From the NCBI GenBank assembly GCA_030597645.1, contig JAUVRN010000033.1, forward strand, positions 1-10,304: a stretch of 10,304 nt of DNA, given 5' to 3'. Of the stretch, positions 1 to 6,794 are shown piece by piece. Each line of letters begins with the position of its first letter. The stretch's first letter is position 1. Origin of the DNA: Candidatus Zixiibacteriota bacterium. Its GTDB lineage: Bacteria > Zixibacteria > MSB-5A5 > JAUVRN01. The notes under the pieces are model-generated. The model made no database searches, had not been told where the DNA came from, and saw nothing but the letters and a program-made list of their open reading frames with translations. A program made the position numbers and the translations under genes.

Positions 1-88
1 CTCTCCTGAGCGCCATTTCTTACCCTTTGAATCACAACCAGTTATCAAAAAAAATACAAAATGTTCCGTTTTTGTTGCCAGTAAGGTG

Positions 89-118
89 TTGCATTCCGGC
101 GAAACCTTCGTATCTAAT
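89..118 (+). promoter_or_regulatory. Possible promoter upstream of the pyruvate kinase leader hairpin
   Basis: TTGCAT (89-94) and TCTAAT (113-118) are separated by 18 bases and resemble -35 and -10 boxes (3/6 and 5/6 matches to the sigma-70 consensus). A transcript from here would start near 125 and run straight into the hairpin at 132-211. That would make the hairpin an attenuator of pyruvate kinase rather than only the end of an upstream unit. The match is by eye and the surrounding AT-rich sequence makes chance matches likely. The rest of 1-131 is AT-rich (including an A8 run near 48-55), and I see no convincing gene in it. Confidence 0.25.
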
Positions 119-131
119 GCGAGAGCAAGCT

Positions 132-211
132 TGAGGGTTGCACTCTGGATTCCCCAGGATAGTTCCTAGCCCCCTCTATCCTACCCCAGAGACCAACCCT
201 CATTTTTTTTT
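132..211 (+). terminator. Strong intrinsic terminator or attenuator hairpin ahead of pyruvate kinase
   Basis: A nested inverted repeat is followed directly by nine T. Outer arm TGAGGGTTG (132-140) pairs with CAACCCTCA (194-202). After a 2x2 internal loop, CTCTGG (143-148) pairs with CCAGAG (186-191). After a 7x3 internal loop, AGGATAG (156-162) pairs with CTATCCT (176-182), closing a 13-base loop. That gives 22 base pairs in total with the T-run at 203-211. It either ends a plus-strand unit lying left of the window or acts as a leader attenuator 40 bases before the pyruvate kinase ATG. The pairing is seen directly; the role is inferred. Confidence 0.75.
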
Positions 212-240
212 GCCCGGCAGCCACCTTTGGTGCATACCGT
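210..240 (+). promoter_or_regulatory. Possible promoter immediately upstream of pyruvate kinase
   Basis: TTGCCC (210-215) and TACCGT (235-240) are 19 bases apart, and the second box ends 11 bases before ATG 252. The same TTGCSC plus TA-rich box, 9-11 bases before the start codon, recurs before the lipoprotein gene and recG. Transcription from it would begin downstream of the terminator hairpin and give an almost leaderless mRNA. This fits the absence of a clear Shine-Dalgarno sequence before ATG 252. The match to consensus is weak. Confidence 0.3.
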
Positions 241-251
241 CTCTTAAGCTC

Positions 252-1703
252 ATGTCGCGCGCAGACCAGAACTTTCGCCGAACGTCGATCGTGGCCACGC
301 TGGGACCCCGGACCCGGCAACCTGCCATGATCCGCCGACTCGTGGCCGCGGGAATGAGCGTGGCCCGAATCAACTTCAGTCACACGTCGGAGCAGGATGT
401 GCGCGCACTCGTGCGCGCGATCCGAGACGCCGCCGGGCGCGCCGGGCGGCCCGTCGCGATCATGGGAGACCTGCCCGGACCCAAACTCCGAACCGGACCG
501 GTCGAGTCGGGCCCGGTTTTGCTGCGACGCGGTCAGGAAGTACGCCTGTATACACGGCGGATTCCCACGACCGTCGATCGGCTGGGCGTAGATCTGCGCG
601 CACTCGTCCGGGACGTGAAGCCCGGCGATCGCTTGCTGATCGATGACGGACGCGTGCGGCTGCGTGCTCTGGACATCACGCGGGACTATGTCCTCTGTCA
701 CGTCGACGTGGGTGGCCGGGTGGGGGCCACGCGCGGACTGAATCTCCCCGACACCCGGCTCAAGCTGCCGGCGCTTACGCGTCGTGACCGCGAACTGGCC
801 CGGCTCTCGGTACACCTGGATCTCGACTATCTGGCCCTGTCGTTCGTCCGCCACTCGCGTGACATTCTCGCTCTCCGACGCCTGCTCAGGTCAGAGGGGA
901 GTGACCTGCCGGTCATCGCCAAGATCGAAAAGCCGGAAGCCCTCGACGATCTGCCGGCCATCATCGCCGCCAGTGACGGGGTGATGGTGGCGCGCGGAGA
1001 CCTCGGCGTCGAACTGTCGGTCGAAGATGTTCCGGCCACGCAACGACGCATCCTGATGGAAGCGCAGCGCCAGTTCAAGCCGGCGATCGTGGCCACGCAA
1101 ATGCTCGAGTCGATGATCGAGCAACCTTCCCCCACACGGGCGGAGGTCTCGGATGTGGCCAATGCCGTGTTCGATGGCGCCGACGCGATCATGCTCTCCG
1201 GGGAAACGGCGGTCGGGGCGTACCCGGTGGAGGCCGTGCGCACCATGCATCGGGTCGCCGTCAAGGCGGAATGCGTGATCACTCCGGACGCGACGCTGGA
1301 GGAGGGGCGGACATCGCCGGACGCCCTGGTACAGACCGCGGCCATGGCCGCCGTCCGCGCCGCAGGGCACCTGGGTGCTCGGTGCCTCGTGTGCCACACC
1401 GAGTCAGGGCGCACGGCGCGCATGCTCTCCATGTGCAGACCGCAGATCCCCATTCTGGGCCTGGCGTCATCGCCGCGTACACTGAGGCGCCTCTGCCTGT
1501 ATCGTGGCGTTACGCCCTGGCTGCTCATGCCGGGGCGCAGCTACGACAGCGCGCTGTCCGAGATTCGTCGCCTGCTGCTGTCTGAAAAGCAGGCCCGACC
1601 GGGTGACCTGGTGGTCCTGCTGTCGGCCACGCCCATCCGCCGCCGGGGCCAGGCCGACACGATCAAGTTCCTGCGTATCGAGCGTCCCGCGCCCCGCCGT
1701 TAG
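252..1703 (+). CDS. pyk: Pyruvate kinase
   Basis: Cytoplasmic glycolytic enzyme that transfers phosphate from phosphoenolpyruvate to ADP, giving pyruvate and ATP. The 483-residue length from ATG 252 is typical of bacterial enzymes with barrel, B and C-terminal domains. Visible motifs: substrate-binding VARINFSH (37-44; R39, N41, S43); DLPGPKLRTG (73-82) before the B domain; AKIEKPEA (223-230) with catalytic K224 and metal ligand E226; ARGDLG (247-252) with metal ligand D250; ATQMLESM (281-288) with T282; and MLSGETA (314-320). The frame stays open upstream to TTG 138, but that stretch lies inside the terminator hairpin and has no pyruvate kinase homology, so ATG 252 is chosen. L74, P75 and K78 occupy the positions used by potassium-independent pyruvate kinases, where K78 replaces the Glu of the rabbit muscle enzyme. 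No clear Shine-Dalgarno sequence is seen. The gene stands 52 bases before the lipoprotein gene, with no terminator between them. Confidence 0.97.
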   Translation: MSRADQNFRRTSIVATLGPRTRQPAMIRRLVAAGMSVARINFSHTSEQDVRALVRAIRDAAGRAGRPVAIMGDLPGPKLRTGPVESGPVLLRRGQEVRLYTRRIPTTVDRLGVDLRALVRDVKPGDRLLIDDGRVRLRALDITRDYVLCHVDVGGRVGATRGLNLPDTRLKLPALTRRDRELARLSVHLDLDYLALSFVRHSRDILALRRLLRSEGSDLPVIAKIEKPEALDDLPAIIAASDGVMVARGDLGVELSVEDVPATQRRILMEAQRQFKPAIVATQMLESMIEQPSPTRAEVSDVANAVFDGADAIMLSGETAVGAYPVEAVRTMHRVAVKAECVITPDATLEEGRTSPDALVQTAAMAAVRAAGHLGARCLVCHTESGRTARMLSMCRPQIPILGLASSPRTLRRLCLYRGVTPWLLMPGRSYDSALSEIRRLLLSEKQARPGDLVVLLSATPIRRRGQADTIKFLRIERPAPRR

Positions 1704-1716
1704 TGCCCTGTTAGGC

Positions 1717-1745
1717 TTGCGCCGTTTTGGACTCCCGGATATATT
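1717..1745 (+). promoter_or_regulatory. Possible promoter of the lipoprotein-argF unit
   Basis: TTGCGC (1717-1722) and TATATT (1740-1745) are separated by 17 bases. The -10-like box matches the sigma-70 consensus at 5/6 and stands out in GC-rich sequence. Its end is 10 bases before the proposed TTG start at 1756, so transcription would begin within about 4 bases of the start codon. This agrees with the lack of any Shine-Dalgarno sequence there. Confidence 0.45.
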
Positions 1746-1755
1746 CCCGGCCGTT

Positions 1756-2568
1756 TTGAACCGACTTGCTCTCGCCGTCCTGCTGGCCGCGCTGGTTCTC
1801 TCCGGCTGCGCAGCCTCCACACCCGACGCCGACACGGCGGGATCTCTTCCCCGCGTGTACGAGGTCCGCGCGGTCCCCGGTGATCGTTCGCTCACAGTGC
1901 ACTGGCGCGTGGAGCGCGCGCCGGGGCAATTGTTCTCCGGCTACAACGTGTACATAGTGGAAACCGGATCGACCGGTGACGCCCAGCCCATCAACAGCAT
2001 GCCCTATGCGGGCGATACCGACGGTGATCCAACCCGCGAATCGTTCCGCGCCGATCCGTTGCCCAATGGCGTGCCCTACACCTGCTTCGTGCGAGCGGTA
2101 GGAACCGACGGTCGCATGGGTGTGCCCACCGACCTGGTCGAAGCGATCTGCCGGCCGGGCGGAGAGGTCATACTGCAGCCGATCTTCTCCGGCGACTACG
2201 ACGGTTTCGATTTCTCCACCGGGCGACACGTCAACACCGACGAAGACGGCTGTGACGTCGCCTTTTTCATGAAGGACGGGCAGATTCACCTGATCGCGCC
2301 GTCCCGCATCGACCCTTTACTCCACGAGACACGATTCTGGGACGCCGGCGCGTATGACGAGTTCGATGCGATCACGAGCTACGTCCCTGTCGAGCACGGG
2401 CAAACCGAGATCATCGACCCGCAGGTCGGTCACGTGTACGTATACCGCACACCCGACCAGCACTACGGCAAGATGCGTATCGCGTATATCGGCGAGCTCG
2501 ACGGCAAGAAGACCATTCGCTTTGAATTCATGTACCAGGCCATACCCGACCTGCTGATATTGAGGTAA
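1756..2568 (+). CDS. Predicted lipoprotein with FN3-like and possible HmuY-like domains
   Basis: The 270-residue product starts with a compact lipoprotein signal: a short basic start (N2, R3), a hydrophobic core, and the lipobox LSGC with lipidated Cys at 18. The residues after it (A, A, S) contain no Asp sorting signal, so outer-membrane anchoring is likely in a diderm. Residues about 33-133 look like a fibronectin type III fold (SLTVHW, GYNVY, GVPYTCFVRAVG). Residues about 138-270 contain DGFDFSTG (149-156) and a later HVYVYRTPDQHYGKMRI (226-242). This recalls the HmuY family of surface lipoproteins, but that is a resemblance by eye and no heme ligand is argued. TTG 1756 is chosen because it gives an ideal signal peptide. 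An in-frame TTG at 1717 would add 13 residues and lies in the -35-like box. The stop overlaps the argF start, so the two are probably co-transcribed. Function unknown. Confidence 0.75.
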   Translation: MNRLALAVLLAALVLSGCAASTPDADTAGSLPRVYEVRAVPGDRSLTVHWRVERAPGQLFSGYNVYIVETGSTGDAQPINSMPYAGDTDGDPTRESFRADPLPNGVPYTCFVRAVGTDGRMGVPTDLVEAICRPGGEVILQPIFSGDYDGFDFSTGRHVNTDEDGCDVAFFMKDGQIHLIAPSRIDPLLHETRFWDAGAYDEFDAITSYVPVEHGQTEIIDPQVGHVYVYRTPDQHYGKMRIAYIGELDGKKTIRFEFMYQAIPDLLILR

Positions 2569-3491
2569 TGCACGTGTCCAAGCGCGACTTTCTGACCGTT
2601 ACCGACTTTACGCGTTCCGAACTGGATTCGCTGTTTGACCTGGCCGTGCGGATGAAGCGCAATCGATCCGGCCTGCGGCCCTTCGGTGGCGGTTCCGCGG
2701 CGCTCGTGTTCAAGAAGCCCAGCCTCCGGACGCGCGCGAGCTTCGATGTCGGCGTACACGAACTCGGCGGCCATCCGATGTATATCACCGATCAGGAGAT
2801 CGGCCTGGGCAAACGCGAGTCGGTATACGACATCGCGCAGGTGCTGTCACGTTTTGTGCGCCTGATCATGATCCGGACTTTTGAGCACTCGGAGGTCGAG
2901 GAGCTTGCGGCCGCCGCTACCGTACCCGTGGTCAACGGCCTCACCAATTCGTATCACCCGTGCCAGATCATCGCGGACCTGCTCACCGTGTACGAACACA
3001 AGGGGCACATCGACGGCCTGACGATCTCCTACCTGGGGGACGGCAACAACGTGGCGCACTCGTGGCTGAAGGCCGCCGAACGCTACGACATCACGCTGCG
3101 TATCGGTACGGTCGCGGAGAATGATCCGGATCCGGAGATTCTCGATCACGCGCGCACGCATGCCATCGGCCGGGTCGAAGTGGTCCGCGAGCCTTTGGCG
3201 GCCGCGGACGGGGCGGACGTGCTCTACACCGACGTGTGGGCAAGCATGGGTCAAAAGGACAGAGCAGAAGAAAACCGCCGGCGCCTCGCCGCATTCCAGA
3301 TCAACGAAGAGCTGCTCGCGGCAGCCGCTCAGGACGCCATCGTACTGCACTGCCTGCCGGCCAACCGTGGTGAAGAGATCACCGATGCGGTCATGGACGG
3401 TCCTCAATCCCGCGTCTTCGACGAGGCCGAGAACCGCCTGCACGCGCAGAAGGCGATCATGCACGCGCTGCTGGCCGGATTCGACGAGTGA
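2568..3491 (+). CDS. argF: Ornithine carbamoyltransferase
   Basis: Cytoplasmic arginine-biosynthesis enzyme that makes citrulline from carbamoyl phosphate and ornithine. At 307 residues it has the usual length. Family motifs in order: carbamoyl-phosphate loop SLRTR (52-56, usually STRTR); IMIRTFEH (100-107); NSYHPCQ (127-133) with the HPCQ motif; GDGNNVAHSW (157-166); TDVWASMG (221-228) with the ornithine-binding Asp and SMG loop; and HCLPANRGEEI (261-271). The SMG loop argues for ornithine rather than aspartate or N-acetylornithine as acceptor. ATG 2568 overlaps the lipoprotein TAA as TAATG. An in-frame GTG at 2574 has a better-spaced TGAGG (2561-2565, 8 bases away) and would give a product starting MSKRDFL, so the true start may be 2574. 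No other arginine genes are in the window. A terminator follows at 3535, so argF ends this unit. Confidence 0.96.
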   Translation: MHVSKRDFLTVTDFTRSELDSLFDLAVRMKRNRSGLRPFGGGSAALVFKKPSLRTRASFDVGVHELGGHPMYITDQEIGLGKRESVYDIAQVLSRFVRLIMIRTFEHSEVEELAAAATVPVVNGLTNSYHPCQIIADLLTVYEHKGHIDGLTISYLGDGNNVAHSWLKAAERYDITLRIGTVAENDPDPEILDHARTHAIGRVEVVREPLAAADGADVLYTDVWASMGQKDRAEENRRRLAAFQINEELLAAAAQDAIVLHCLPANRGEEITDAVMDGPQSRVFDEAENRLHAQKAIMHALLAGFDE

Positions 3492-3534
3492 GCCGCGGGC
3501 GCCCGCTCGCCACGACGTCAGACCGTCCGTAGCC

Positions 3535-3563
3535 AAGGGGGGCCGGCTCAGGCCGCCCTTTTT
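3535..3563 (+). terminator. Intrinsic terminator after argF
   Basis: AAGGGGGGCC (3535-3544) pairs with GGCCGCCCTT (3551-3560) around the loop GGCTCA, with one mismatch inside a 10-pair stem. It continues into TTTTT (3559-3563) and then CTTG. Orientation fits the end of the plus-strand argF unit. On the minus strand the stem is followed by GGCTACGG rather than a T-run, so it would not end transcription from that side. The convergent minus-strand operon ends at 3618. Confidence 0.8.
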
Positions 3564-3617
3564 CTTGTCGTGCAAATATCCAACGTGGCGAATGAAGCAG
3601 ATGATGGGCGGGTCTGC

Positions 3618-5555
3618 TCAGCCGTTCAGGCCCGCACCTTCGGGCCAGCGCACGGTGGGCCGCTGGCGGCAGAGCATCACTACCTGGCGTGTCTGTGCGG
3701 CTTCGGTCAGCAGACTGGCTGTCGCCTCGGCCATGGCGTCCGGCAACTCCGCAAACGGCTCTTCCAGCCAGATGGGCAGCGTGGCAGCCAGAGCGGAATC
3801 CCCCAGCATGCAGAGCCGATACGCGAGATCGACCGTAGACCGCACGGCCGGGTTGTCGCGATCGGCGCGTATCCACATACTCGCTTCGTGATCGAAGATC
3901 TTGAACTCGTTTTCGATGGGATCGTACTGGAGCTTCGTCCAGCGACCCGCGGTGATCTGACGGAGATAGCCGGCCGCCCCTGCCTCCGGACCCGGCGCCG
4001 CGAGATCGGGTATGTCGGGCAGTTTGTCCATCACGTCCCGGATGCGACGAAACGCCTTTTCCCAGCGACGCCATTCCGCCAGCCGTCGCCGCAGCGCGGC
4101 TACCTGCTCGGTCAACACCGGAAGGTTGGACCAGCCCGTGGAAAGCTGGGTACACTGGCGCTGGAGTTCGGTCGCCGCCTCTTTCTGGTAGAGCGCCTCC
4201 GACTCCAGGTCCTCGACCATCTTTTCCGCCGCCGCACGATCCACGTCGGTCATCCGGTACGGGGCCACTTCGCGGCAGCGCTGTTCGAGTTCGGCAAGGT
4301 CGCTGGATTGGCGCGCGTCGCGCATATTTAGTATGTCACTGCTTCCCGACATCTCACGGAGACGTGCCAGCTCTTCCACACGCGCCAGGAACTCTTCCTG
4401 TTCTTTGTGCTGAATCTCCTCGCGTTCGCGCAGATGGGCTACGTCGCGGGCCCCGTGCGGTCGCAGTACCTGCGTGTAGGCCAGTTCCGCCAGTTGGAGA
4501 TCGTTGCGGCGGGCTGAATTATCCCCGCGCACCTTTTCGACCACGCGGCGCTGGTTGCGCCTCTGGGCGGTAATCCAGGTGGCGAGAAAGAGCGACAACA
4601 CGCCCACGGCCCCGGCGCCCCAGAAGTACTCCGCAAAGGGTAGCAACTCGGCCAGGATGAAGGGAGCCGCCACGAAGGGGATGGAACCGGCAACGAGCAC
4701 CCACCACTTTCCGGGTCGCAGGTCTCGGAACCTGCGTTCGGCCTCCTTGCGACTCTTCTCTGCGGCCACGTATGCGGCGCGTGCCACGGCCACGGCCTCT
4801 TCGAGCGACCCGGCACGAGAGACCAGTTCGGAATCGATGAGCTTGAGGTCTTTGCGCTCTTCCTGGTCGCGGGCGACCTCTTTCTCGAGCTGCTTCGCCT
4901 TGCGTAAGGCGTCGATCCGTTCCTGGATGGCGCTCTCGGCGAGGCGGTAATCTCCCAGTACACGCTCGGCCTCGTGGTGCCGTTCGAGTTGACGTATCCG
5001 AAGCCGCAAGCTGGAATCGGCTTCTTCCAGAGCCTCCACCAGCGGGAACAGTTCGGTGTAGAGAGCTATGGCTGTATCGTGCGTACCGACGGCCGACTGC
5101 AGATGTTCCTCGAACCGTGCCAGTTCGGTTTCCAGCGCGGCGGCGGACGGTGGGACCGAAGACGTGCTGCCCGCGGATTCGTCGCCGGGCGGTTCCGGCT
5201 CCGGAGTCTCGAAAGAAGCTGTGCGCAGGCGGGTGTCGATCCCGAGAGACAGCGACAGCAGAGACTCGACCTGATCACGTCCGACGATGCGTTTGCTCGC
5301 CGTGCGATTGACCAGCTCACAGGTACCCAGACCAAAGTCACCCTGCCACGTGTACGCGGCTCCGTCCAGCAAGAAGTCGACGCGGGCCGCGGTGAGTTCC
5401 GGAGCCACACCGCGGGCAAAGACATGGCAGAGCAGCGGCAGTACCTGGTGATGCGGTCCTTCATACAACGAAAGGCCGCCCCCGGCCCGAAGATTGAACG
5501 AATCGGATCCGCCACGATCCGTCAGCGCAATACTCTCGATCACGAGTGCGCCCAC
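3618..5555 (-). CDS. YhaN/SbcC-like coiled-coil protein with degenerate ATPase motifs
   Basis: 645-residue protein with the layout of YhaN-type Rad50/SbcC relatives: N-terminal ATPase half, coiled coil (about 140-280), two membrane helices (about 284-304 and 310-330), second coiled coil (about 340-510), and C-terminal ATPase half. The ATPase motifs are largely gone. Where relatives have YGPNEAGKSTLL, this reads YEGPHHQVLPLL (31-42), so the P-loop Lys is Val. The signature LSRGT position reads DNPAV (567-571). Walker B survives only as LEEPF (597-601), and the H-loop His position is R630. The fold cue AGYLRQITAGRW (528-539) before the signature is clear. GTG 5555 is chosen because GGAAGGAGG lies 4 bases upstream. 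The gene overlaps the preceding metallophosphoesterase-like gene by 16 bases. It is full length with no frameshift. Probably a membrane-tethered, non-hydrolysing partner protein; the family call is by pattern and function is unknown. Confidence 0.8.
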   Translation of the reverse strand: MGALVIESIALTDRGGSDSFNLRAGGGLSLYEGPHHQVLPLLCHVFARGVAPELTAARVDFLLDGAAYTWQGDFGLGTCELVNRTASKRIVGRDQVESLLSLSLGIDTRLRTASFETPEPEPPGDESAGSTSSVPPSAAALETELARFEEHLQSAVGTHDTAIALYTELFPLVEALEEADSSLRLRIRQLERHHEAERVLGDYRLAESAIQERIDALRKAKQLEKEVARDQEERKDLKLIDSELVSRAGSLEEAVAVARAAYVAAEKSRKEAERRFRDLRPGKWWVLVAGSIPFVAAPFILAELLPFAEYFWGAGAVGVLSLFLATWITAQRRNQRRVVEKVRGDNSARRNDLQLAELAYTQVLRPHGARDVAHLREREEIQHKEQEEFLARVEELARLREMSGSSDILNMRDARQSSDLAELEQRCREVAPYRMTDVDRAAAEKMVEDLESEALYQKEAATELQRQCTQLSTGWSNLPVLTEQVAALRRRLAEWRRWEKAFRRIRDVMDKLPDIPDLAAPGPEAGAAGYLRQITAGRWTKLQYDPIENEFKIFDHEASMWIRADRDNPAVRSTVDLAYRLCMLGDSALAATLPIWLEEPFAELPDAMAEATASLLTEAAQTRQVVMLCRQRPTVRWPEGAGLNG

Positions 5556-6652
5556 GGAGCCTCCTTCCAGCGGTCCGACTGTGCAACACCTGCGGCCAGC
5601 AGTGCGAGCGCGTCCAGGTACTCGCGCCGTTCATCGTCGGATGCGTGGGTGTACGCCTCCCAGAGAGCACTCTGGAGTGCGGACGACGTGTGGTTCCCTT
5701 CGGGCGGTGCTACGTCGGTACGATCGGTGATGCGCATCGCCAGGGTCGCCGTAGCGCACAGGGAACGAACGACCGGCTCCAGCACGGGTCGGCTGGCCGG
5801 CCGGGGTCCGGTCAGCACCACATCCGACAGAGCCGACGGATCGGCCTCACGTCGAATGGCCTGTGCGATCGCCTGGTTGTCCACGAGTCCGCGGGTGTCG
5901 ATTTCGATCTTGGATCGCCGAAGGGTTCCGGTGGTACAGGGTTCCATCTGTGCCTGATCACCGGTGAGGTTGACGAGCCAGGCTCCGCCATGCAGCGGTT
6001 CACCACGGTCGGGTGCCACGAGCGGAGCCGCATAACAGGTCGGGTGCGCACCGGCCGACACCTTCTCCGCCGAGCTGCCGTCGGCGAGGGCGAGATAATC
6101 AAACGCATGCCCCGCCACTTCCGGCGTCACCATCAGCATGCCCTCTTCGGGACCCGGCTGCAGGCGGCCCTGCGATCCGTACACCGCGGCCACATGCCGT
6201 CCCATTTGGTTGCGCCTCTCGAGACGGCCTATCGACGGCGCGGTCTCCACGCCGGCATCGACGGGCAGTCCGTATATCCAGAGTCCGTCGGCCACTTCGA
6301 CGGGATCGTCTTCGTCCGGCGGAATGACGATGAGGTTGGACAGGCCTGCCGAGCCGAGATGGCGATACGCACAGTACGGCGCCCAGGGATCGCGCCCGCC
6401 CGGCAGGAGCACCAGCGAGACATCCGGGTAGCTGCTGCAAGCGCGCTGCACGGCCTGGGACTCCACCAGAGAGACGTTGCTCGAGTCGAACAGATCGCCC
6501 GTACAGAGGAGCGCTGCGGCGCCATCACGGCGGGCGCACTCGAACAGCTCCACCAACAGTTCACGCTGGCGTGATCGAATCCGCTCTCCCTGCTCGGCCC
6601 AATCCGGATGGGTCGCGCCGAGGCGAAGACCCGAAAAATGTATGAACTTCAT
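5540..6652 (-). CDS. YhaO/SbcD-like metallophosphoesterase-fold protein with degenerate active site
   Basis: 370-residue protein with the layout of YhaO/SbcD (Mre11-type) nucleases: a metallophosphoesterase-like domain, then a capping region (about 240-370) with DVVLTGPRP and ITDRTD segments. Active-site motifs are mostly replaced. MKFIHxADxHLG reads MKFIHFSGLRLG (1-12), so ligands Asp8 and His10 are Gly and Arg. GDLFD (52-56) is kept. PGNHDP reads PGGRDP (84-89), losing Asn and His. The mid-domain LLxHH region reads MLMVTPEV (172-179). YLALGHxH reads YLALADGS (186-193), losing both His. At most D53 and D88 remain as ligand-type residues. ATG 6652 matches the family N-terminus; the frame is open to 6847, but that part covers a tandem repeat and lacks homology. 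No good Shine-Dalgarno sequence is seen. It is the first gene of the operon and overlaps the YhaN-like gene by 16 bases. Likely a non-nuclease; role unknown. Confidence 0.82.
   Translation of the reverse strand: MKFIHFSGLRLGATHPDWAEQGERIRSRQRELLVELFECARRDGAAALLCTGDLFDSSNVSLVESQAVQRACSSYPDVSLVLLPGGRDPWAPYCAYRHLGSAGLSNLIVIPPDEDDPVEVADGLWIYGLPVDAGVETAPSIGRLERRNQMGRHVAAVYGSQGRLQPGPEEGMLMVTPEVAGHAFDYLALADGSSAEKVSAGAHPTCYAAPLVAPDRGEPLHGGAWLVNLTGDQAQMEPCTTGTLRRSKIEIDTRGLVDNQAIAQAIRREADPSALSDVVLTGPRPASRPVLEPVVRSLCATATLAMRITDRTDVAPPEGNHTSSALQSALWEAYTHASDDERREYLDALALLAAGVAQSDRWKEAPWAHS
5560..5568 (-). promoter_or_regulatory. Strong ribosome binding site of the YhaN-like gene
   Basis: On the minus strand GGAAGGAGG ends 4 bases before the GTG at 5555, inside the 3' end of the upstream gene. 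It is the clearest Shine-Dalgarno sequence in the window. It decides the start of the YhaN-like gene and indicates that this protein is still translated, probably coupled to its upstream partner. Confidence 0.8.
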
Positions 6653-6726
6653 GGGCTCTGAATAGTTATCGACCAAAGGAGGCCACGGGCTTAGAGAGAG
6701 CCGGGGTCTGCTGGATCCCGTGTCCC

Positions 6727-6794
6727 GAAGAGACCGGAGGGTGAACCCCACGAGGGCCGTAGAAGAGACCGGAGGTGGCCCCACGAGGGCCGTA
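6727..6794. repeat. Two-copy tandem repeat in the divergent intergenic region
   Basis: Two adjacent units, 6727-6761 (35 bases) and 6762-6794 (33 bases), share a left part of 14 identical bases (GAAGAGACCGGAGG) and an identical right part (CCCCACGAGGGCCGTA). They differ only in a short middle section. In the second copy GGCCC and GGGCC can form a small hairpin around CACGA. The repeat lies 75 bases before the YhaO-like ATG and 154 bases before the secreted-protein start, so it could be a regulatory or recombination-derived element. The rest of 6653-6947 holds an AT-rich stretch at 6861-6900 that may contain the secreted-protein promoter; I see no gene there. Confidence 0.75.

Noticed and set aside
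2..169. Frame open from the window start (possible 3' end of an upstream gene)
   Set aside because: AT-rich composition unlike the neighbouring genes, several frames are open at once, and it runs into the terminator hairpin; no recognisable protein.
138..251. N-terminal extension of pyruvate kinase from TTG 138
   Set aside because: It overlaps the terminator hairpin and T9 run and shows no family similarity; ATG 252 gives the normal N-terminus.
114..854. Long minus-strand open frame opposite pyruvate kinase
   Set aside because: Antisense shadow of a certain gene in GC-rich DNA, with low-complexity Arg/Gly/His-rich translation and no motifs.
3495..3506. Perfect palindrome GCGGGCGCCCGC just after the argF stop
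   Set aside because: It has no loop and no T-run; the hairpin at 3535-3563 is the better terminator, so this is probably a by-product of high GC.
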